Origin: Candidatus Fokinia solitaria
GTDB lineage: Bacteria; Pseudomonadota; Alphaproteobacteria; Rickettsiales; Midichloriaceae
DNA: 41,401 nt
Direction: 5' to 3'
Assembly: GCA_943325105.2 (NCBI GenBank)
Contig: CALPOD020000009.1
Span: 1-41,401 of the forward strand
Position 1 is the first letter of the stretch; every line of letters starts with the position of its first letter. Below the pieces are notes generated by a model. That model was not told the origin of the DNA and did not search any database. It saw nothing but the letters and a program-made list of their open reading frames with translations. The translations under genes and the position numbers were made by a program. Shown here piece by piece: positions 7,320 through 15,249 of the stretch.

Positions 7320-7792
7320 TGATCACTGCTCTGTATTAGCTTGATAAGAATTACACTAAAAAGACTTGTGTATATTATGTTGAATATATATTCGTCAACA
7401 TCACAATGAAATCCTAAATACATTTTTATAAGATATTCTGTAAATATAAACATAATGATTATACTCACGATACAAAATATTAGAATTATAAAATTCTTCA
7501 ATTTTAAGCGCCTATGCAAATACTTACTCATATAACTTATTACTAGATACTTGATTTGAAATATACCAATTAAGCTTGTATCAAGCACTTCAACTACAAA
7601 ACATAATGCTAAAAAAAAAAATTTTGATTTGAGATTGAGATATGTTGTAACAAATAGTGTGGAATGTAGAAAAGAATATAGTATTATATATTTTTTAAAC
7701 CATAATGGAACAAACAAAAAACACGATATAAAAGTTGATATGATTATTAGTGTATAGTGACTTTTCTCTACTTTTTTACAATTATATTCCAT
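7316..7792 (-). CDS. mreD: Probable rod shape-determining protein MreD
   Basis: A 158-residue membrane protein with five or so hydrophobic segments spread over the whole length. The sequence alone is not decisive, because MreD is poorly conserved, but the size, topology and position directly before mrdA, with a 4-bp ATGA overlap, match the mreB-mreC-mreD-mrdA order of many bacteria. MreD would work with PBP2 in lateral wall synthesis. mreB and mreC are not present upstream: the next gene is lon on the other strand. Codon use is very AT-rich (many Phe, Ile, Tyr, Lys). Confidence 0.65.
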   Translation of the reverse strand: MEYNCKKVEKSHYTLIIISTFISCFLFVPLWFKKYIILYSFLHSTLFVTTYLNLKSKFFFLALCFVVEVLDTSLIGIFQIKYLVISYMSKYLHRRLKLKNFIILIFCIVSIIIMFIFTEYLIKMYLGFHCDVDEYIFNIIYTSLFSVILIKLIQSSDQ

Positions 7793-7919
7793 ATTTACTA
7801 AAAATCATTTTTTTTTATTTCATATTTAATGATAGGCTTAAAATAAATAAAAAAAGATATTTATGATAAAGTTAAAAGTTCACATTTAAAAAAATATTGC
7901 TTTAGGAGCATAGTGACTC

Positions 7920-7949
7920 TTGTTTATAAATAAATAAATCATATATATT
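7920..7949 (+). promoter_or_regulatory. Predicted lon promoter
   Basis: TTGTTT (7920-7925), an 18-nt spacer and TATATT (7944-7949) lie about 60 nt before the lon start. A CTTG at 7919-7922 recalls a heat-shock -35, but no convincing heat-shock -10 follows. The 216-bp region is shared with the divergent mreD-mrdA genes; on the minus strand TTGTATAAAG at about 7960-7951 is a possible -10 for them. Confidence 0.4.
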
Positions 7950-8008
7950 GCTTTATACAACATTAGTTTTAATAATTAAACATTCAATAAACAATAGATC
8001 TGCTTGTA

Positions 8009-10420
8009 ATGACAAAAAATAACCCTTTAATCTATCCAATCCTTCCTTTAAGAGATTTAGTCATGTTTCCTAAGATGATAGCTCCTCTTTTTATAGGACG
8101 TGATTCATCAATTAAAGCTCTTGAAGCAATAGATAGATTGGATTCAAAAATACTTTTGATTGCGCAAAAAGATCCAACTAATGATTCTCCTAAGGCAAAT
8201 GAGATATATAAAGTTGGTGTTGTGTCAAAGGTTCTACAGATCTTAAAATTACAAACAACTAATGTTAAAATTTTGGTAGAGGGTTGTGAAAAAGTCAAGG
8301 TTGTAAATTTCATTACAGATAAAGATTATATTCAGGCAGAAGTCAAACAATTAGGTGAACCTCAAGATGAGATTAATAAGGAAGATTTTAACGTTTTAGA
8401 AAGATCTTTAAAAGGAGTTTTTGAAGAATATGTAAGGATGCATAGAAGAGTTAGTAATGATGTCCTGCATAATATTCTGGAGATCAAAGATCCTAAATCA
8501 TTAACTGATGCTATTAGTTCACATATAATACTTAGTGTTGAAAAGAAACAAAAGCTTCTTGAGATTACAAAATTAAAAAAGAAGTTCGAACAGCTACTGA
8601 TTTATATTAATGCAGAAATGGAGTTTTTGAATGCTGAACATAAAATAAAGAGCAGAGTCAAAACTCAAATAGAGAAAAGTCAAAGAGATTATTATTTAAA
8701 TGAACAACTGAAGGCAATACATAAAGAACTTGGTGAAGAAGATTCTAAAGATGAACTCAATGACATTGCTAAAAAAATCAAAAAGATAAAATTTTCTCAA
8801 GAAGCAGCAGAGAAAGCTGAGAGCGAACTGAAAAAATTACGTGTAATGAATGCTTTTTCATCAGAAGCAAATGTTATTAGAAACTATTTAGACTGGTTAA
8901 CTGATATTCCTTGGCAAAAAGTTTCTCCAATAAAAAAAGATTTAAAAAATGCTCAAAAAGTTTTAGATGATGATCACTTTGGTTTAGAAAAGGTTAAAGA
9001 TAGGATTATAGAATATTTGGCTGTCGGCTTAAGAACCTCAGGTGCAGCAGGACCAATTATATGTCTTGTAGGACCTCCAGGAGTTGGTAAAACTTCTTTA
9101 GCAAAATCAATAGCCAAAGCTACCGGTAGAGCGTTTGTAAAGGTTGCTGTGGGTGGATTGAGAGATGAAGCTGAAATAAAAGGTCACAGAAGAACATACA
9201 TAGGTGCCATGCCAGGCAAGATAATTCAAGCAATGAAGAAAGCAGGAACATCTAATCCTCTAATCTTATTAGATGAAATAGATAAGATGGGAAATGATTA
9301 TAGGAGTGATCCGGCAGCAGCAATGTTAGAGGTTTTAGATCCAGAGCAAAATAAAACATTTAACGATAATTATCTTGAAGTTGATTATGACTTGTCTAAA
9401 GTAATGTTTATCACAACTGCAAACAGCACTAATTTACAAAGACCATTACTAGATAGGTTAGAAGTAATAAGACTTTCAGGATATACTGAGGATGAAAAAT
9501 TACAGATAGCATGTAATTACCTCATAGGTAAGCAAATGTCTGCACATGGTTTAAATAAAGGAGAGTGTGAGATATCTGATAGTGCTATATTAGAAATCAT
9601 ACGATATTACACAAGAGAATCAGGAGTACGTAATTTAGAGAGAGAGATAGCAAAAATCATGCGTAAATCTGTCAAAAAAATTATGGTTGATTCTGTAGAT
9701 AAAGTTTCAATTTCAAAAGAAAATATAAACGAATTCTTAGGAATTCAAAAATATTTGTATGGTGAAATCAAAATAAATAATAGAATTGGCATAACTAATG
9801 GTTTGTCTTACAGTGAAGTTGGTGGTGACTTATTAGAAATAGAAGCGGTCGTATTAGAAGGAAAGGGTGAAGTTAAAATCACAGGAAAATTAGGAGATGT
9901 AATGAAAGAATCAGTTTTAGCTGCAATTAGTTATATCAGATCAAGAGCTAAAGAGCTTTGTATTCCTCCACATTTCTTTAAAGAACATGACATACATTTA
10001 CATGTACCAGAAGGAGCTGTGCCAAAAGATGGGCCATCTGCAGGTATTGCTATCTGCACATCTATTACATCAGCAATCACAGGTATCCCAGTTAAAAGGG
10101 ATATAGCTATGACAGGTGAGATAACTCTTGGTGGACGTGTTCTTGGTATTGGTGGTTTAAAAGAAAAGCTACTTGCTGCGTTGCGTGGAGGAGTCAGGAC
10201 AGTACTCATACCTTCAGAGAATGAGAAAGACCTAAATGAAATACCACAAAAAGTTAAAGATGGAGTCCATATTATAACTGTTACATCTGCTGATGAAGTA
10301 ATAAATTTAGCATTAGTTGAGCCTTTAAATCAAAGTGATGAGGGGAATTTGCTAAATAAAGTTGTTAAAAAGAAAACTAAAAAACAGGATAAATTAATTG
10401 AGGTCTCTGTTAGTCACTAA
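8009..10420 (+). CDS. lon: ATP-dependent protease Lon
   Basis: Cytosolic AAA+ serine protease that degrades misfolded and regulatory proteins. The 803-residue protein has the N-terminal substrate domain (about 7-200), a coiled helical linker, the AAA+ module with Walker A GPPGVGKT (355-362) and a Walker B LILLDEID, and the C-terminal protease domain. The catalytic dyad is Ser677 in PKDGPSAG and Lys720 in GGLKEKLLAA, spaced 43 residues as in E. coli. A Lys-rich tail follows. No strong Shine-Dalgarno is seen before the ATG at 8009. It is transcribed alone and divergently from mreD-mrdA. In alphaproteobacteria Lon contributes to cell-cycle control, for example by degrading CcrM and DnaA. Confidence 0.98.
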   Translation: MTKNNPLIYPILPLRDLVMFPKMIAPLFIGRDSSIKALEAIDRLDSKILLIAQKDPTNDSPKANEIYKVGVVSKVLQILKLQTTNVKILVEGCEKVKVVNFITDKDYIQAEVKQLGEPQDEINKEDFNVLERSLKGVFEEYVRMHRRVSNDVLHNILEIKDPKSLTDAISSHIILSVEKKQKLLEITKLKKKFEQLLIYINAEMEFLNAEHKIKSRVKTQIEKSQRDYYLNEQLKAIHKELGEEDSKDELNDIAKKIKKIKFSQEAAEKAESELKKLRVMNAFSSEANVIRNYLDWLTDIPWQKVSPIKKDLKNAQKVLDDDHFGLEKVKDRIIEYLAVGLRTSGAAGPIICLVGPPGVGKTSLAKSIAKATGRAFVKVAVGGLRDEAEIKGHRRTYIGAMPGKIIQAMKKAGTSNPLILLDEIDKMGNDYRSDPAAAMLEVLDPEQNKTFNDNYLEVDYDLSKVMFITTANSTNLQRPLLDRLEVIRLSGYTEDEKLQIACNYLIGKQMSAHGLNKGECEISDSAILEIIRYYTRESGVRNLEREIAKIMRKSVKKIMVDSVDKVSISKENINEFLGIQKYLYGEIKINNRIGITNGLSYSEVGGDLLEIEAVVLEGKGEVKITGKLGDVMKESVLAAISYIRSRAKELCIPPHFFKEHDIHLHVPEGAVPKDGPSAGIAICTSITSAITGIPVKRDIAMTGEITLGGRVLGIGGLKEKLLAALRGGVRTVLIPSENEKDLNEIPQKVKDGVHIITVTSADEVINLALVEPLNQSDEGNLLNKVVKKKTKKQDKLIEVSVSH

Positions 10421-10440
10421 TGATCAAAAGTCATTTTTAT
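10419..10440 (+). terminator. Weak terminator after lon
   Basis: AATGA (10419-10423) and TCATT (10431-10435) form a short stem followed by TTTATTAT. It overlaps the lon stop codon. The stem is only 5 bp, so this is tentative. Confidence 0.3.
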
Positions 10441-10562
10441 TATCTCTATTAAAGTTTTTAAATCGCAATTTTTATAAAATTATTGTATTGTTTAAAAGCT
10501 TTTGAGTTTATTTTACCACAAATCAACAATTTATTGTGTTTTTATCTTTTTTATAGAAACTT

Positions 10563-10607
10563 TTTTTAAAACTTTAACATATTTTTAAAACTTTAACATA
10601 TTTTTAA
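10563..10607. repeat. 19-bp tandem repeat (2.4 copies) carrying two perfect CtrA-type boxes
   Basis: The 19-bp unit AAAACTTTAACATATTTTT is repeated exactly. Each copy contains TTAA-CATATTT-TTAA, a perfect TTAA-N7-TTAA match to the CtrA consensus (10574-10588 and 10593-10607). The second box covers the -35 position of the TATAAT at 10619-10624, the classical place for an activator. Confidence 0.8.
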
Positions 10608-10618
10608 TAAATATTTTG

Positions 10619-10624
10619 TATAAT
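10619..10624 (+). promoter_or_regulatory. -10 element of the 461-aa orphan
   Basis: A perfect TATAAT preceded by TTTTG, 26 nt before the start codon at 10651. No TTGACA-like -35 is present 17 nt upstream; that space is taken by the second TTAA-N7-TTAA box, 11 nt away. Confidence 0.65.
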
Positions 10625-10650
10625 GTTTAAAAATAAGTTTTTTTATTAAA

Positions 10651-12036
10651 ATGGATTACACAAAAAACATCTTTGAACTATTGAGAGAATGTCTCAGAGC
10701 TTCAACAAAATATAATATCAAAAAAAAATCACTAGAGATAAATCATCAAAAGCTGAATAAAAAAATAGATACAGTTTTAGATGCTATAGGGTGTCCTTAT
10801 AAAAAGAAAGGTGATATCGAAAAACACATTAAGTTAGCTTGTGTGAAAATTGTAGATGAAGCAATGATTTTACAAAAAGATGAAGACATGTCATTTACAA
10901 AGTCTATTTCTAAAATTCAAGAATCTGTTCAAGCTAATTCTAATATTATACTTAGATTCGGTTATTTACAAAAATCAATTTTTGCTAAGAAGTTTTTACT
11001 TAAATCTTTAGATGCAGAATCTAATATTATACCAAAATTCATCACTAATAATACTACCGATTTAATAGAAAGGATTTTCTATGAAATGCAATTTGATACT
11101 TCTAATTGTATACAATCTTTCAAAGAATTAGATGATATTATAAAAAATCTAGATCAGCATATAAAGGATATTAAAACCCCTGATTGGTATCATGAAATTA
11201 GTTATCAGCAACAGGCTAATATAAATTTAGGATATGACAATTTCAATGCAATGGAAAAAGTTGATAAAAAGATCAGCGACATTCTAAATATGACTAGTGT
11301 TGATCCAGACACAAAAAATGCAATCAAATCGCATATGGACTGCATAAATGATGCAAAAAAAGTTCAAGATGTAATGAGAAAAAATAATGAGTTATTATCA
11401 AAAATAGCATTGCATATAGGAGCAGAAAAAACTTCATCTCAAAATGTACATGAATATCTCAAAAAATTCCAAGTAGCTGTAGCTGAAGGTCTTGTTTTGA
11501 AGTGTTTACAATCAAATGATAAGATATTGGGTAAAGAATTACAAAAATTATACATTGCACTTCAGAAGCCATTAAAAGAATTTGATACAGTTGAAAAAAT
11601 AGATCTATATATGCAGTCAATTGAAGATACATATGCTTCTTCTAAGATTGATAAAGTAATAGAAGAAGTTATTGATATTGAAATGCAAATGTCTTTTGAA
11701 ACAGAGATTGGAAAGAAAATCAAAGAATTGCCAGAAATTTTTCTATTATTAAAAGTTGATCTTGTAAGACATAAAAATGCTATAGAAAAGCGTGAAGGTA
11801 CAACTATTGAAATCAGTGATATGCCATGGGAAAGAAGTGAATTACAATCTTTTTCAACATTTTTTTCTTCTATCTCTAAATTCTTTATTGGAGAGCAATT
11901 ACATGTTGCAATTTATGGTTATGCAGATGGCGTGGAAGAATTAAGACGTGCTTCTGAAAAAACTTTTTATAAATCTGATATAGTCACACAAATAGACTTT
12001 GAACAGTTTGAAGCTGATATTTGGGAAGCTATATAA
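10651..12036 (+). CDS. Unrecognised helical protein (461 aa)
   Basis: I do not recognise a family. The protein is predicted helical throughout, rich in Lys, Asp, Glu and Ile, with no signal peptide and no membrane segment; coiled-coil character is likely in residues 15-55 and 140-270. Like the 334-aa orphan it stands alone with a promoter bearing duplicated TTAA-N7 boxes. It ends 23 nt before the tRNA gene on the other strand. A cytosolic structural role or a translocated protein are both possible; nothing in the sequence settles it. Confidence 0.8.
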   Translation: MDYTKNIFELLRECLRASTKYNIKKKSLEINHQKLNKKIDTVLDAIGCPYKKKGDIEKHIKLACVKIVDEAMILQKDEDMSFTKSISKIQESVQANSNIILRFGYLQKSIFAKKFLLKSLDAESNIIPKFITNNTTDLIERIFYEMQFDTSNCIQSFKELDDIIKNLDQHIKDIKTPDWYHEISYQQQANINLGYDNFNAMEKVDKKISDILNMTSVDPDTKNAIKSHMDCINDAKKVQDVMRKNNELLSKIALHIGAEKTSSQNVHEYLKKFQVAVAEGLVLKCLQSNDKILGKELQKLYIALQKPLKEFDTVEKIDLYMQSIEDTYASSKIDKVIEEVIDIEMQMSFETEIGKKIKELPEIFLLLKVDLVRHKNAIEKREGTTIEISDMPWERSELQSFSTFFSSISKFFIGEQLHVAIYGYADGVEELRRASEKTFYKSDIVTQIDFEQFEADIWEAI

Positions 12037-12052
12037 AAATAAATTGAGGAAT

Positions 12053-12086
12053 TCGTAGGTTGCGGAGGCAGGATTTGAACCTACGA
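12053..12086. repeat. Inverted repeat linking tRNA T arm and trailer
   Basis: TCGTAGGTT (12053-12061) is the exact complement of AACCTACGA (12078-12086), the latter inside the T arm of the initiator tRNA. In the precursor a 9-bp hairpin could form across the mature 3' end, followed by a T-rich stretch (minus strand ATTTATTTTTATA). It may act as terminator or as an alternative fold. Confidence 0.6.
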
Positions 12087-12133
12087 CTTTCAGGTTATGA
12101 GCCTGACGAGCTACCAGGCTGCTCTACTCCGCG
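12060..12133 (-). tRNA. Initiator tRNA-fMet (CAU)
   Basis: Cloverleaf of 74 nt without CCA, anticodon CAT in the loop CTCATAA. It is an initiator, not elongator: the first base C1 faces A72 (no pair), followed by a perfect acceptor stem GCGGAG/CTCCGC, and the D arm has AGCAGCCTGGTAGCTCGTC as in bacterial initiators. The anticodon stem is TCAGG/CCTGA, so the usual three G-C pairs at 29-31/39-41 are A-U, G-C, G-C. CCA is not encoded (CCT follows the discriminator). The gene lies 37 nt downstream of rplQ on the same strand and may be read through from that operon. Downstream bases are complementary to its T arm. Confidence 0.97.
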
Positions 12134-12170
12134 TTAACGCTTGTTATCTTATCAGATGATATAACTGTTG

Positions 12171-12542
12171 TCAAGCAGCAGTAGTTTGTTCAACAAACTG
12201 TATTATAGCCATAGGTGCTGCGTCTCCTTTTCTAAATCCAGTTTTCACAATTCTTAGATATCCACCTGGTCTCTGAGCATAACGCACTGAAAGATCAGAT
12301 AAAATTTTATTCACGATTTCATGGTCATTGCCAAAAAATGCAGACAGTTGTCTTCTGTTATGAAGAGATGGCTCTCTACCCTTAGTGATAAGTTTTTCTA
12401 CTACAGGACGGATATCTTTAGCCTTAGGAAGAGTTGTCTCAATACTTTCATGTTTGATAACAGCTTTAGCTAAGTTCATTATTAAGGCTTTACGATGTGC
12501 TGTGTTTCTGCCAAATTTACGTCCTTTATGCTTATGTCTCAT
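12171..12542 (-). CDS. rplQ: 50S ribosomal protein L17
   Basis: Large-subunit ribosomal protein L17, 123 residues, near the peptide exit region. It begins with the signature MRHKHKGRKFGRNTAHRKAL and contains the conserved block ETTLPKAKDIRPVVEKLIT. It is the last protein gene of the rpsM-rpsK-rpoA-rplQ cluster, starting 11 nt after rpoA, in the usual bacterial order. The initiator tRNA gene follows in the same direction. Confidence 0.98.
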   Translation of the reverse strand: MRHKHKGRKFGRNTAHRKALIMNLAKAVIKHESIETTLPKAKDIRPVVEKLITKGREPSLHNRRQLSAFFGNDHEIVNKILSDLSVRYAQRPGGYLRIVKTGFRKGDAAPMAIIQFVEQTTAA

Positions 12543-12553
12543 ATTTCAAAATT

Positions 12554-13606
12554 TTATACTTGTGTTGTTTCTTCATATTTGCGAGCTAACTCTTCAAGAT
12601 TGCCTTCTGGAGGCCATCCAGGTACTTCCATTCCAAAGTTTAAGTTTAGTCTTCCAAGTACTTCTTTGATTTCACTTAGAGATTTTCTACCAAAGTTTGG
12701 AGTCCTTAACATCTCAAATTCAGACTTTGTAACTAAATCCCCTACATAAACTATGTTTTCGTTTTTCAGGCAATTTTGAGAACGTACTGAAAGCTCTAGA
12801 TTCTCTACCCTCATGAGAAGTCTGTGATCAAATGTTAGGCGAGTTTCAACTTCTTGTTTTTGCATTGAATCAATATTCATGCCTATAAAAGGCTGTACTT
12901 GATCTTGCAATATTCTTGCAGCAACTGCTACAGCTATATCTGGTGATATTGCACCATTTGTCTCAACATTTATGAATAATCTTTCCTGTTCATTATCATG
13001 TGTTGATGAATAGTATGTCTCAACGTTATATGAGACCCTTCTTATTGGAGAAAATACAGAATCAATACCAATCACACCATTGTAGTTAGCAGATTGAGGT
13101 AAGAGCTTCTTATTTTGCTCAGATGTAACATAACCGCTACCTTCACCGATATATATTTCCATATTTAAAGTGACGTTTGGATCCATGATATGACATATTA
13201 CAAGATCTTTGTTGATTATCTCAACTCCTGGAATTGAACTTATCATTCCTGCTGTGACTTGATTTTTACCTGTAACTTTTATAGATAATGTTTTTCTTTC
13301 ATCTGCATCACTCATAATAACGAGAGATTTTAGGTTTAAGATGATATCCATGATATCTTCTTTTATACCATTGAGAACAGAATATTCATGTTCTATACCT
13401 TCTATCTTTACTCCAACTACAGCAGCTCCTGCAATTGATGAGAGCATGATTCTACGCAATGAGTTACCAATTGTTGTACCAAAACCTTTCTGTAATGGTT
13501 CAATTCTGAACCTAGCTTTGTTTTCTTGAGCATCAATCATATAATGCTCTGCTGGCTTAAGCATAGAAAGGTTTTTTGTTAGAAGACTAAATTTATTTGC
13601 GTTCAT
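12554..13606 (-). CDS. rpoA: RNA polymerase subunit alpha
   Basis: Alpha subunit of RNA polymerase; it nucleates core assembly through its N-terminal domain and contacts UP elements and activators through the C-terminal domain. I place the start at the ATG at 13606 (protein MNANKFSLL, 350 residues). A longer frame to 13663 overlaps rpsK by 35 nt and adds residues not usual in the family, whereas 13606 leaves a 22-nt gap and a normal distance to the EPLQKGFGTTIGNSLRR motif. The N-terminal domain spans about 25-230. The C-terminal domain, with LRTPNFGRKSLSEIKE and ending PGWPPE, is complete, so activator contacts such as those used by CtrA-type regulators are retained. Confidence 0.96.
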   Translation of the reverse strand: MNANKFSLLTKNLSMLKPAEHYMIDAQENKARFRIEPLQKGFGTTIGNSLRRIMLSSIAGAAVVGVKIEGIEHEYSVLNGIKEDIMDIILNLKSLVIMSDADERKTLSIKVTGKNQVTAGMISSIPGVEIINKDLVICHIMDPNVTLNMEIYIGEGSGYVTSEQNKKLLPQSANYNGVIGIDSVFSPIRRVSYNVETYYSSTHDNEQERLFINVETNGAISPDIAVAVAARILQDQVQPFIGMNIDSMQKQEVETRLTFDHRLLMRVENLELSVRSQNCLKNENIVYVGDLVTKSEFEMLRTPNFGRKSLSEIKEVLGRLNLNFGMEVPGWPPEGNLEELARKYEETTQV

Positions 13607-13628
13607 AATACAACTTATTTGTTTGACC

Positions 13629-14039
13629 TTACACTCTACGTTTTTTAGGAGGTTTAGTACCATTGTGTGGTACGGGTGTTACATCCCGTATCATTTCAAT
13701 TGGAGGCATATTTTTACTCATAGTTATTTTCATAACTTCACGGATAGCAGACTCTCTACTAGCACAAATACCTTTTACAATAATTGACCTTACTGTTTTC
13801 ATATTTAAATCTAGAGCTGTTTTCATAGCATCTTCGATCGTAACTTTCGCAGCAAAAGGAGTAGATCTTCTTGAGCCTTTAAAACCCATTTTGCCTGCAG
13901 ATGACCACACAACAACATCTCCAAATGTATTTGTAATTGATGCTATAATGTTATTGAAAGTCATGTGAATGTGAACATCACATATTGTTAATGACTTTTT
14001 CTTTTTGTTTGTGGAATTATGCTTTTTCTGCGCGCTCAT
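13629..14039 (-). CDS. rpsK: 30S ribosomal protein S11
   Basis: Small-subunit platform protein S11, 136 residues. Conserved blocks are visible: HIHMTFNNIIASITN, SSAGKMGFKGSRRSTPFAA, and the C-terminal IRDVTPVPHNGTKPPKKRRV. The segment usually reading GPGxGRESAIR is GICASRESAIR here, a local divergence. The N-terminus is a short Lys-rich extension. It is 9 nt downstream of rpsM and 22 nt upstream of rpoA, in the standard order. Confidence 0.97.
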   Translation of the reverse strand: MSAQKKHNSTNKKKKSLTICDVHIHMTFNNIIASITNTFGDVVVWSSAGKMGFKGSRRSTPFAAKVTIEDAMKTALDLNMKTVRSIIVKGICASRESAIREVMKITMSKNMPPIEMIRDVTPVPHNGTKPPKKRRV

Positions 14040-14048
14040 GGTTGTTTT

Positions 14049-14426
14049 TTATTTGGTTGCTTTTTTCTTACCTGCAATCGGAGTTGCCTTTCCTCTTCTA
14101 GTACGAGCATTAGTATGTGTACGTTGTCCTCTTACTGGTAGCTTTCTAATATGTCTATTACCTCTATAAGATCCAATTGAAATTAAGAGGTCTATATCAG
14201 TTTTGACTTTTCTACGTAAATCACCTTCGACCATATAGTCTCTGTCTATAACTTCTCTGAGATGCTTTACATCATCATCGGATAGATCTTTAACTCTTTT
14301 ACTTGAATCTATAGATGTTTTCTCGCATATTTGCTTTGCATGAAATGGTCCTATGCCATATACATATGTCAATGCTATAACAAGTCTTTTACTGCTTGGT
14401 ATGTTTACACCAGCGATACGTGCCAT
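14049..14426 (-). CDS. rpsM: 30S ribosomal protein S13
   Basis: Small-subunit head protein S13, contacting L5 and the P-site tRNA. The 125-residue protein starts [10 protein letters not shown], has [16 protein letters not shown] near residue 22, and ends with the basic [16 protein letters not shown] block and a Lys-rich tail. It is the first gene of this cluster; secY and adk, which often precede it in alphaproteobacteria, are not upstream, so the cluster has its own promoter. Confidence 0.98.
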   Translation of the reverse strand: MARIAGVNIPSSKRLVIALTYVYGIGPFHAKQICEKTSIDSSKRVKDLSDDDVKHLREVIDRDYMVEGDLRRKVKTDIDLLISIGSYRGNRHIRKLPVRGQRTHTNARTRRGKATPIAGKKKATK

Positions 14427-14464
14427 TGTTTTCGTATATTATTTTTTTGATATATAGTCCACAG

Positions 14465-14492
14465 AGAATAGCATATTCAGGTTCAAAATCAA
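14465..14492 (-). promoter_or_regulatory. Predicted promoter of rpsM-rpsK-rpoA-rplQ
   Basis: On the minus strand TTGATT (14492-14487), a 16-nt spacer and TATTCT (14470-14465) lie about 40 nt before the rpsM start. The spacing is acceptable and the -10 imperfect. Confidence 0.4.
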
Positions 14493-14595
14493 GAGGACTA
14501 TCATTGCTTTCTCTGATTTAATCAAATAGCATTTTTAAAATGCATAAATGATGCATTCTTGTTGCATAAATAATATACTTTTCTTTAGTAAAACT

Positions 14596-14634
14596 AATGA
14601 TTTCTCAAAATTAATTTATAAAATCATTTGAGAA
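14596..14634 (-). terminator. Inverted repeats after yqgE
   Basis: Directly after the yqgE stop, TTCTCAAA/TTTGAGAA (14627-14634 with 14602-14609) makes an 8-bp stem. A second, overlapping repeat pairs AAATCATT (14621-14628) with AATGATTT (14596-14603). The two folds exclude each other. A terminator separating yqgE from rpsM is the simplest reading, although the tail is A/T mixed rather than a pure T-run. Confidence 0.45.
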
Positions 14635-14642
14635 GCATTAAA

Positions 14643-15242
14643 TTAACTGCTGCCAGAATATTTAACTAATTCATGAGTATTTAATATACCTAATTTTCTA
14701 ATCATTTGCTTCCACTTATCTTTGGTTTTTTGTGAAAAAATTATGTCTGATGATGCAGGAATCACAAACCATGCATTGTCACTTATTTCTTCTTCAAGTT
14801 CTTGACTGTCCCAAGCACTTACACCTTTTACTAAAATGAATTTCTCAGATAATTTTTTATTTTTGATTATATCTTTAAAGAACTTCCCTACATCTGTATT
14901 AACAATGACATCATTAGAATTCAAGTTAATCAACTTATCTTTTTTATTCAAACTTAATGCTATTAACATATCTGTGTTAACAGGGCCACCAAACATTAAA
15001 GGAAACTTTTTATTTTTGACTGAATCACTAACTTTTGACTGATCACCCAACATCATGAAATCACCATATGAAATCATACCTATTCTTTGGTTTATCATTA
15101 TACCTATCGCTCCTGACGCATCATGCGCACATATATACACAAGCGACCTACTAAAGTATTGATCATCAAGGTGAGGTGATGCTATTAGTATTTTTCCCTC
15201 TAATGATTCACTATTTGTTTCTTCGTAAACGTTGTTAGACAT
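14643..15242 (-). CDS. yqgE: YqgE/AlgH family protein
   Basis: UPF0301 (YqgE/AlgH) family, 199 residues; function is not well established, though AlgH affects alginate regulation in Pseudomonas. The family start LEGKILIASPHLDDQYFSRS (residues 14-33) and GAIGIMINQ are clear, as are FGGPVNTDML and the AWDSQELEEE region. There is no signal peptide. It starts 7 nt after hemF, so the two share a transcript. Confidence 0.93.
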   Translation of the reverse strand: MSNNVYEETNSESLEGKILIASPHLDDQYFSRSLVYICAHDASGAIGIMINQRIGMISYGDFMMLGDQSKVSDSVKNKKFPLMFGGPVNTDMLIALSLNKKDKLINLNSNDVIVNTDVGKFFKDIIKNKKLSEKFILVKGVSAWDSQELEEEISDNAWFVIPASSDIIFSQKTKDKWKQMIRKLGILNTHELVKYSGSS

Positions 15243-15249
15243 CTATGTA

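Noticed and set aside
7919-7950. Heat-shock (sigma-32) promoter of lon
   Set aside because: A CTTG is present, but no credible heat-shock -10 at the right distance, so only a general promoter is proposed.
7948-7985. CtrA box between mreD and lon
   Set aside because: TTAA elements occur here at a 3-nt spacing, not N7, although a TTGTATAAAG -10-like motif is next to them on the minus strand.
1330-10520. Similar stretches ATTGTATTGTTTAAA near 1335 and 10482
   Set aside because: The shared run is short, AT-rich and not extended on either side in a consistent way, so it may be chance; I did not call it a dispersed repeat.
12053-12061. Phage or island attachment site at the tRNA 3' end
   Set aside because: The repeat is an inverted copy of the T arm, not a direct copy of the tRNA 3' end, and no integrase lies nearby.
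13607-13663. Longer rpoA frame starting at 13663
   Set aside because: It overlaps rpsK by 35 nt and adds 19 residues not typical of the alpha subunit; the ATG at 13606 gives the usual distance to the conserved EPLQKGFG motif.
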